The position numbers and the translations under genes are program-made. Below are positions 16,019 to 20,951 of a stretch of 20,951 nt of DNA, in pieces (position 1 is the stretch's first letter; each line of letters begins with the position of its first letter). The notes beneath the pieces are model-generated. The model was not told where the DNA came from. It saw nothing but the letters and a program-made list of their open reading frames with translations, and ran no database searches. The DNA lies in IMG/VR virus record IMGVR_UViG_3300031565_000464, positions 1 through 20,951 of that record, one strand, 5' to 3'. Source of the stretch: a virus.

Positions 16019-17497
16019 ATGACGATTGACAAGATCCCAGAGAGACAACTCAACGTCGGCCCAGCCGGTTGGTTCAAGGTCGAGCCCGAGAGTCCAGCAG
16101 GTAATCAGGTCGTGCTCAAGGCGGGATTCGCGTTCGCGGGTGCGGACCGTCTCATCGACGCGTTCACGGGTGGTGACCAGACCAGCGCCGGATTCTCCGG
16201 CGTGTCTGGTGCCGGGTTCAAGCGATGGGACTTGGTCTACCTCAACGCTTCCGGCGTGGTGACCGTTCTCGCGGGAAATGAGGTAGCCAGCGGCGCCCCC
16301 GTGTTCGATGGGGCACCTGGCTTCAACCTTGGCCCCAACATGCCGGACCAGTGCGTGCCAGCCGCCTATGTGTTGATTGATGAGGTGTCGCCTGCGCCAC
16401 CAGTCATCACCGAGTCGGACATCACGCGCATCACGGGGTTCGCGGAGGTCACGCGGTCGCTCAACGGGTACTTGGTCGACAAGGGTCTCTTCGGTGCCGC
16501 CCCCGGAGGAGCTAGCGACGTTGTCACCGCACTGTTCGCGAGTGAGACCGCTGGAGGTGGTACTGCCGTCAAGGGCGTGGTCACCGCGCCGCCCGAGAAC
16601 TATGTTCATCTACTCGACCAGAACAGCGACGAGATCACGCACACGACCGGCGCCAAGATGTATGGGCGCCTCACCGAAGCGGCGGGCGTCTGGACGCTGG
16701 CCTACTTCTACATCGACGGAACGGGCGCTGAGACATCCATGGACCCGAGTGCGGACACCGGGGGTCCTGCACCGACCGACCTTCAACTTGTCGGCGTGCC
16801 GAAGGTCTACAGCGCGAACGACCCCGCTCGCCCGCTGTTCGACAGCAACGTCGCGCGTCTCTCTGACCAGTTGGTGGGCACCATTCCCGACGGTTCCGAG
16901 ACTGTCAAAGGCAAGGTCGAGTTCGCGCCTAGCGGCGGCACAGCGTCGCTTGAAGCTGTGCAGGGTAACGACAGCAGACTCGGGGCTGTGACGGGTCGGG
17001 CGAACGCTGGCGCTGTGTCTGGCCTACAGCCGGTGGTGCGCTTGATTCAGGGGGCGAACGTCACCGTCAGTTTGCTTGAGGCAGGCGGTGAGCTTCAATT
17101 TACCATCGCGGCGGCGGCAGGTGGTGGTGGCAACACGAACGCTGTTGCTTCGCTGGCTTATGTTGCCACGCTAGGGAATCCATCCTTCAACCCAGCGTTT
17201 GCCACCAATGCCAACATGGCTGTGGTTTTGACCAGGGACAGCGGCAACGGGGCCATGGTTGGTGTTTGTATTGGTGCTGGTGGGGTGACCGCCCAAGGTT
17301 GTTTGACGATTGACGGAATCGGCGGCACAGAGCAGGCTGCTTTTGTCGATGGTGTTGTCGCCGCTTTCTCAAACTCCCCGTTCAACCAGTACACCTACTC
17401 GATGACTTCGTTCACCAACGCACTAATCACCATGACGCGTGCGGGGGCGGATGTGGTGACGACAATTACAGGTCGGATTTTGGTGCTGGGCCAGTAG
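16019..17497 (+). CDS. Tail fibre protein, probable receptor-binding fibre
   Basis: A 492-residue fibre-like protein. The N-terminal region (FKVEPESPAGNQVVLKAG, then KRWDLVYLNASGVVTVLAG) resembles the virion-binding start of appendage proteins. The centre has VKGKVEFAPSGGTASLEAVQ followed by GNDSRLGAV, matching the 'G.v..A..g.......V...DSRL' motif common in fibres, and then GANVTVSLLEAGGELQFTI. A Gly-rich linker (AAAAGGGGN, about 364-375) leads to a C-terminal domain of about 115 residues rich in small, Asn and aromatic residues (FSNSPFNQYTYSMTSFTN). That domain uses more T-ending codons than the rest of the gene, a hint of exchange, as is usual for receptor-binding tips. It is the last of three fibre-region genes and ends in TAG. 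No chaperone gene is evident after it, and receptor specificity cannot be read. Confidence 0.6.
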   Translation: MTIDKIPERQLNVGPAGWFKVEPESPAGNQVVLKAGFAFAGADRLIDAFTGGDQTSAGFSGVSGAGFKRWDLVYLNASGVVTVLAGNEVASGAPVFDGAPGFNLGPNMPDQCVPAAYVLIDEVSPAPPVITESDITRITGFAEVTRSLNGYLVDKGLFGAAPGGASDVVTALFASETAGGGTAVKGVVTAPPENYVHLLDQNSDEITHTTGAKMYGRLTEAAGVWTLAYFYIDGTGAETSMDPSADTGGPAPTDLQLVGVPKVYSANDPARPLFDSNVARLSDQLVGTIPDGSETVKGKVEFAPSGGTASLEAVQGNDSRLGAVTGRANAGAVSGLQPVVRLIQGANVTVSLLEAGGELQFTIAAAAGGGGNTNAVASLAYVATLGNPSFNPAFATNANMAVVLTRDSGNGAMVGVCIGAGGVTAQGCLTIDGIGGTEQAAFVDGVVAAFSNSPFNQYTYSMTSFTNALITMTRAGADVVTTITGRILVLGQ

Positions 17498-17507
17498 GGG
17501 GTTTTTC

Positions 17508-17876
17508 GTGTTACCGAAGGAATTTAAGTTTTCGATTCCCCGCGATCATCCAAAGGCAGCGAAGCTGATTTCCATCTTCGATAAGCTAGCCACATCGCGA
17601 GAGCGAGTTGGCGGGTTGGTGATTGACTCAGGAATCACAGACGACTCAGCAGTTCAGTACGTGCTTGGGGAACTGCGCGACCTCTTGGTGGAGTCTGGTG
17701 TGGACTTGAATGATCTTGTCGAAAAGTCCCTACACAGAAAGCCCGCACCTACTGATGTCTCCAAGTTCTTGCGCGACCCAAGCTCATTGACGGCTATGCT
17801 TGCTGGCCTGGCTGGCAGCACGGGACTATCGAGTGTAGGCTCGTTGTTCTCGTCACCCACAAAGGAAACTCCATGA
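17508..17876 (+). CDS. Hypothetical small protein
   Basis: I do not recognise this 122-residue protein. It has mixed charge, with a likely helical middle (FDKLATSRERVGGLVI, then AVQYVLGELRDLLVESGVDLNDLVEKSL). The end is small-residue-rich and mildly hydrophobic (LTAMLAGLAGSTGLSSVGSLFSS), not clearly a membrane helix. The GTG start has AGGGGG about six bases upstream, just after the fibre stop. The TGA overlaps the ATG of the lipoprotein gene (ATGA), so the two are coupled. Position between fibres and the replication block leaves several roles open, including lysis, fibre chaperone or virion accessory. Confidence 0.6.
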   Translation: MLPKEFKFSIPRDHPKAAKLISIFDKLATSRERVGGLVIDSGITDDSAVQYVLGELRDLLVESGVDLNDLVEKSLHRKPAPTDVSKFLRDPSSLTAMLAGLAGSTGLSSVGSLFSSPTKETP

Positions 17877-18148
17877 AACGCTTAATCTTCGTTGGATCGC
17901 TCGCCCTGTTCATGGCCGGTTGCTGTTGCAACCCTGCCGCCATGAAGGCCATCGACCGTGGCATCTCAACGAACAAAGGCCACATGGTCGACAGCGGTCT
18001 GCCGCAGAAAGCGCGTGAAATCGCACAAGACAACTACGATGTCTTCAACCAGGTGAAGTTCAGCCTCGACGGAACAGCACTCCCCGAAGACACCGCAGCA
18101 CGTTCCGCCGCGCGCACGCCGAAGCCCGCTGAGGGTGGTGGTGAATGA
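17873..18148 (+). CDS. Predicted small lipoprotein
   Basis: A 91-residue product. The N-terminus MKRLIFVGSLALFMAGC is a classic lipoprotein signal: two basic residues, a hydrophobic core and a lipobox with the modified Cys at 17 (followed by two more Cys). The mature part is about 75 residues, polar, with AIDRGISTNKGHMVDSG, KAREIAQDNYDVFNQVKF and a Pro/Ala/Gly-rich tail. It should be lipidated and held in a membrane, likely the outer membrane in a diderm host. Phage lipoproteins of this size include outer-membrane spanins (Rz1-like) and superinfection-exclusion proteins. No partner inner-membrane spanin was seen nearby, so I do not assign it to lysis. It starts inside the upstream stop and ends inside the next gene's ATGA, and belongs to a coupled three-gene set. 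Confidence 0.7.
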   Translation: MKRLIFVGSLALFMAGCCCNPAAMKAIDRGISTNKGHMVDSGLPQKAREIAQDNYDVFNQVKFSLDGTALPEDTAARSAARTPKPAEGGGE

Positions 18149-18606
18149 GCTTACTCGATCCGTCTGAGCTTCTGACCGCGCTTGGTGATAAGGCAGAATC
18201 GGAATTCGCCGCCAAGGGCGACGGCTGGTTCGACGACATCCTAAGCGAAGGTCGCAAGCTCTCCGAAAACGAACTACCTGATGAACTGAAGACCGCCGCG
18301 AGTGATGCTCTCGACGAGTTAGAGGTGAACAAGGCACCCCTACTACGTCTCGGCGCCTTCGGCCTCGCGCAAGTCGTCGGCTACTTCGGTTCCGACAAAG
18401 AGGAGGAGGCTAAGAACGCATACATCGCAAAGCAGGCCACCTACGAGGAGCGTCGTAAGTGGATGCAAGTCGGTGGCGACCTTGCGCAGCAGGATCGCGA
18501 AGAGCGCGACAAGGCGTGGGATGAGACCAAAGAGCTTCTCAAGAAGATCGGCACCGTCGGTCTCAAGGTGCTCACGAAAGTCTTGCTGGGAAGTCTAGGT
18601 CTCTAA
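18145..18606 (+). CDS. Hypothetical protein with amphipathic C-terminus
   Basis: I do not recognise this 153-residue protein. It starts with an acidic helical region (ELLTALGDKAESEFAAKGDG, then LSENELPDELKTAASDALDELE). A moderately hydrophobic stretch follows at about 65-80 (APLLRLGAFGLAQVVGYFG), then a highly charged helix (EERRKWMQVGGDLAQQDREE) and a basic/hydrophobic end, LLKKIGTVGLKVLTKVLLGS. The C-terminal pattern could bind membrane, but no clear transmembrane helix is present. The ATG overlaps the lipoprotein stop (ATGA), so the two genes probably act together. A gap of 62 bases with a possible promoter follows it. Confidence 0.6.
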   Translation: MSLLDPSELLTALGDKAESEFAAKGDGWFDDILSEGRKLSENELPDELKTAASDALDELEVNKAPLLRLGAFGLAQVVGYFGSDKEEEAKNAYIAKQATYEERRKWMQVGGDLAQQDREERDKAWDETKELLKKIGTVGLKVLTKVLLGSLGL

Positions 18607-18618
18607 GTCGCTGATGAC

Positions 18619-18647
18619 TTGACGGGACGACCGGCGTTGGTTACTCT
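18619..18647 (+). promoter_or_regulatory. Candidate sigma70-type promoter before the DNA-metabolism genes
   Basis: TTGACG at 18619-18624 is five of six bases of a -35 box. After exactly 17 bases comes TACTCT (18642-18647), a weak -10 that keeps the leading TA and final T. It lies in the 62-base gap between the small-gene trio and the glycosylase gene, where the role of the genes changes. Transcription would begin about 15 bases before the ATG at 18669, leaving a short leader with GAGGGG as ribosome binding site. The -10 match is poor, so this is tentative. Confidence 0.35.
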
Positions 18648-18668
18648 CTCTGACTTGAGGGGTGACCA

Positions 18669-19544
18669 ATGGCGGTCGACATCAACGTCTACTCACACAG
18701 CAACCCAAACGGAGGTCCAAATCCACTGCACAGTTCGTGCGTGGGTGCTACTCCTTTGGATGCGGGACTCGCCCTCGACGCAGTGATGGTTGGGGGTGGC
18801 CTCGGACCGCCACTCGGACCACCGCGTCAGCACACGCTCACGTATCCGCAGGTACCTGCTGATCCCATGCTCGCGCTTCACGCGGTGCAGAATCGATACC
18901 ACAACTGTGGGCGCTGTCATCTGTCTGAGACGCGCAACAAGATCACCTACGTGCGCGGCAACGTCTACTCACCCATAGTGCTCTTGGGTGATGGGCCGTG
19001 TCAGTCGGCTAACACCGTAGGACAACCATTCAGCGGCACTGACGGGAACCTGCAGAACGAAATTCTCGTGCAAGTCGGGATCCACCCAGTTAGCGATGTG
19101 TGTTGGATGCAACTACTTGGGTGTCGTGCGGCGGGCCACTTCCAAACCGACCGCGCACCTACTGACACTGAGTTGGTCGCGTGCTCGGAGCGGACCACGA
19201 TGTTGCTCCGCGCAATTCGGCCCCGCGTTGTTGTGTGTCTGGGCCGCGACGCCACGAGATACTTCTTCGATGAGCCGCCAGAGCTTTGGGGGTGGAAGAT
19301 GTTCACCCCGCTGGACTCTCCAGATGATTGGGTGATGGTCGGTTACGCGCACCACCCGTCGTATCTGGTGCGAGTCATCGGCGCTGCGCCCATGTATCGG
19401 GAGTACGCGGCGAGCAAGAGCTTCTACGGTATTTTGCTTGATCGCATGCCGTCACTGACAAAAGTCACTGGGTGGCAATTCATGCCGCACTACGTCGAGA
19501 AAACTCTCAACGGACGCATCACCGTGGGGGGTGTGTCGTCGTGA
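18669..19544 (+). CDS. Family-4-like uracil-DNA glycosylase with altered active-site motifs
   Basis: Belongs by sequence to the 4Fe-4S uracil-DNA glycosylase superfamily, which cuts the base from uracil in DNA. Four cysteines fit the cluster: C80 and C83 (CGRC), C152 (GCR) and C172. Motif 1 is LLGDGPCQSANTVGQPFSG (105-123); motif 2 is HHPS (228-231) in VGYAHHPSYLVRV. APTDTELVACSERTTML and IRPRVVVCLGRDA complete the family core. Differences stand out: the usual GE(A/G)PG is GDGPC, the second acidic position is Ala, and the usual Asn before the third Cys (TNVVKC) is Gln (MQLLGC). Residues 1-75 are a Gly/Pro/His-rich extension without a known domain. It starts a coupled run with a winged-helix gene, a DnaC-like gene and a helicase gene. 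Activity could be on uracil, on another modified base, or lost. Superfamily assignment is confident; substrate is not. Confidence 0.75.
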   Translation: MAVDINVYSHSNPNGGPNPLHSSCVGATPLDAGLALDAVMVGGGLGPPLGPPRQHTLTYPQVPADPMLALHAVQNRYHNCGRCHLSETRNKITYVRGNVYSPIVLLGDGPCQSANTVGQPFSGTDGNLQNEILVQVGIHPVSDVCWMQLLGCRAAGHFQTDRAPTDTELVACSERTTMLLRAIRPRVVVCLGRDATRYFFDEPPELWGWKMFTPLDSPDDWVMVGYAHHPSYLVRVIGAAPMYREYAASKSFYGILLDRMPSLTKVTGWQFMPHYVEKTLNGRITVGGVSS

Positions 19545-19969
19545 ACAAGGCCGAATACATCAACCGCGCTGCCGTCTGTCGAGTCCTGTACACCGAACTG
19601 TTCCAGCAGGCGTGCGCTGTGCTCCCGCCGGTAGTCGCTGGTAAACAGGATCTTGAGGTTTCCTATACGCTGCGCGACATCGCCGATGCGCTGGGTATCA
19701 CGGTCAGTCAGGCGACCATGGACGTGCGTCGTCTTGAGAACTGGGGATGGGTCCAGCGGCGTAAGGGCTCGTGGCGTTTTATTGGTCGACGCTGTGACGG
19801 TGTGTTCCGGCTTCTAGCCGACGTCGCCGCGTTTCAGGTGACTGGAGAATCCAACTTGATCTCACTAGAAATCTTGGGCGTCACGGTGGTGGATCCGATG
19901 GCTACTTCGAACAACATCGGCGGCGCTGGAGCGTCGCGCGTTTTCGTAGATGACGGCGGTGCTGAGTGA
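19541..19969 (+). CDS. Winged-helix DNA-binding protein
   Basis: A 142-residue protein with a helix-turn-helix at about 45-75: TLRDIADALGITVSQATMDV, then RRLENWGWVQRRKGSWRFIG, with the turn and wing typical of MarR/replication-initiator-like winged helices. I chose GTG 19541, which overlaps the glycosylase stop as GTGA, rather than the longer 19472 start that lies inside the glycosylase gene. It is followed, again with GTGA overlap, by a DnaC-like gene. That position suggests either a replication initiator that brings the loader to viral DNA or a local transcription regulator. The C-terminal ~45 residues (LISLEILGVTVVDPMATSNN) could be an interaction region. DNA binding is well supported; which of the two roles it has is not. 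Confidence 0.65.
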   Translation: MNKAEYINRAAVCRVLYTELFQQACAVLPPVVAGKQDLEVSYTLRDIADALGITVSQATMDVRRLENWGWVQRRKGSWRFIGRRCDGVFRLLADVAAFQVTGESNLISLEILGVTVVDPMATSNNIGGAGASRVFVDDGGAE

Positions 19970-20556
19970 CGCGGATCAGGGACAGACGACTAGACCCAGA
20001 CGAAGAGCCACTACAGTGGATGGCTGCGTTGCAACGGAGCCGCATCCCATCTCTGTTTTGGAGTGCCAAACTCGACCTGGTTAAGATCAGTTCGGATTGG
20101 CTCGCGAAGGCACTCCTCGACACGACGTGGGCCGATGATGGGACCGGGTTCTACGTCTACGGACCGTTCAATACGGGTAAGAGCGCTGTAGCTGCCCTCA
20201 TAGGGATGGAGATGGTGCGCCGCTGTGAGCGCGTGTTGTGGTTGTCCGTACGCGAGGTCCCGTCCGTCCGCTTTCGTGAGAATGATGAGTTCGCCGCGAT
20301 CAACACACGCCTGGAGACGTGCGATCTACTCGTGTTGGATGATCTTGGGCAGCAGCGCTTCAAGATGGACGGTCCCGCAGGCACCGCCGTCGAGGACACT
20401 GTGCGCATCTGTTACGAGCGCAAGCGTCCGGTGATCTACACATCGAATTGGTCGTGGGCCGAGATGCCCGCTCGACTGGCAATGATTCAACCGTTGGTAT
20501 CGTTGATTAAGCGCACGACGAAGCCGCACGCAATGCGAGGTGACTGGGGTGGATGA
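19966..20556 (+). CDS. DnaC-like AAA+ ATPase, putative helicase loader
   Basis: Loads a replicative helicase onto DNA, using ATP. The 196-residue protein has a Walker A, GPFNTGKS (66-73), and a Walker B, LLVLDDLG (121-128, acidic pair D125/D126). It also has sensor-like VIYTSN (156-161) and a C-terminal SLIKRTTKPHAM with basic residues where an arginine finger/sensor would be. Size, short N-terminus and motif spacing suit the DnaC/DnaI-like group of phage loaders rather than a transposon IstB, though IstB-type ATPases are close relatives. The GTG overlaps the previous stop, and the TGA overlaps the GTG of the following helicase-like gene. That neighbour strongly supports the loader role. It appears complete. 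Confidence 0.78.
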   Translation: MTRIRDRRLDPDEEPLQWMAALQRSRIPSLFWSAKLDLVKISSDWLAKALLDTTWADDGTGFYVYGPFNTGKSAVAALIGMEMVRRCERVLWLSVREVPSVRFRENDEFAAINTRLETCDLLVLDDLGQQRFKMDGPAGTAVEDTVRICYERKRPVIYTSNWSWAEMPARLAMIQPLVSLIKRTTKPHAMRGDWGG

Positions 20557-20951
20557 AGCCAACTTCTTCGCGGCGATCCTGTTCTCGAATGAACAGGGAA
20601 AGCTGCGACTGATCGAACCTCAGCGCGATCTATCCGAAGCGTGGCAGCACGTGTACTCGTGGATCATCCAATTCATGCAGGACTACGGGCGTCTACCTCG
20701 TCCAGCCACCGTAGCGGGCACGTTCCAAATCGTGCTGCATGCACCGAGTGAGCAAGCCGAGTTCTACGCCGCTAGCCTTCGCGAGAACGCACGGCGCGCG
20801 CAACTGGAAGAGCAGCTAAGCGAGAAGGTTGTCCCACCGCTCGCAGACAACCGGTCTGGAGATGCCATCGACGCTGCGGCGCAAGTCATCACCGACATTC
20901 GCCACGCGTTCCCAGAGCCCGATGATTCGCGGTCGTTTCTCCCGAACATAA
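20549..20951 (+). CDS. Replicative helicase (DnaB-like), N-terminal part, cut by window end
   Basis: The open frame from GTG 20549 runs past the window end, giving at least 134 residues. It overlaps the DnaC-like stop by 8 bases. The sequence MDEANFFAAILFSNEQGKLR, then EAWQHVYSWIIQFMQDYGRLP and FYAASLRENARRAQLEEQL, is helical and matches the N-terminal helical domain of phage DnaB-like helicases ('...aW..i..f...yg.lP...t......yy...l......r.l'). The Walker motifs of the RecA-like domain would lie downstream and are not visible, so the assignment rests on this domain and on the upstream loader gene. A primase or another replication protein is a less likely alternative. Confidence 0.6.
   Translation, partial: MDEANFFAAILFSNEQGKLRLIEPQRDLSEAWQHVYSWIIQFMQDYGRLPRPATVAGTFQIVLHAPSEQAEFYAASLRENARRAQLEEQLSEKVVPPLADNRSGDAIDAAAQVITDIRHAFPEPDDSRSFLPNI

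Noticed and set aside
17495-17507. Intrinsic terminator at the GGGGGTTTTT after the third fibre gene
   Set aside because: No stem precedes the T run, and the G run serves as Shine-Dalgarno for the GTG at 17508.
19966-20556. IstB-type transposition helper instead of helicase loader
   Set aside because: There is no transposase gene or inverted repeat nearby, and the following gene looks like a DnaB-type helicase.

Overview
The window is a dense, single-strand stretch of a tailed-phage genome (or prophage) with a contractile, myovirus-type tail. All genes supported here lie on the + strand. They are packed tightly, many sharing 4-base ATGA or GTGA stop/start overlaps, and no gap exceeds about 70 bases, so there is no gene-free stretch over 300 bases. 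Base composition is GC-rich. A predicted lipoprotein in the set suggests a diderm (Gram-negative) host; the host itself cannot be named from sequence alone.

Layout: (1) 1-2652, tail sheath (5' end outside the window) and tail tube. (2) 2718-4373, a 107-residue protein matching the Acb2/Tad1 hairpin family of cyclic-nucleotide sponges, then a T4 gp26-like baseplate/tail assembly protein and a 57-residue protein. (3) 4373-5995, tape measure. (4) 5992-14196, the baseplate: tube-initiator-like protein, LysM/gp53-like protein, gp27/gpD-like hub, gp5/gpV-like spike, gp25/gpW-like wedge, gp6/gpJ-like wedge and gpI-like protein. (5) 14199-17497, three fibre or fibre-attachment proteins. (6) 17508-18606, three small coupled genes of unknown role, one a lipoprotein. 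(7) 18669 to the end, a DNA-metabolism block: family-4-like uracil-DNA glycosylase, winged-helix protein, DnaC-like ATPase and the N-terminus of a likely DnaB-like helicase, cut by the window end.

How they work together: regions 1-5 encode the contractile tail in an order like P2/Mu-type phages, from sheath and tube through tape measure and baseplate to fibres. A short beta-rich module recurs in the sheath, the gpJ-like and the gpI-like proteins and may decorate the tail surface. The last block would recruit a helicase to viral DNA and handle uracil or modified bases.

The most notable item is the sponge-like gene inside the tail operon. By family knowledge it should blunt signalling defences such as CBASS or Thoeris. 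No capsid, portal, terminase, integrase, tRNA, CRISPR, holin or endolysin gene was recognised in this window.
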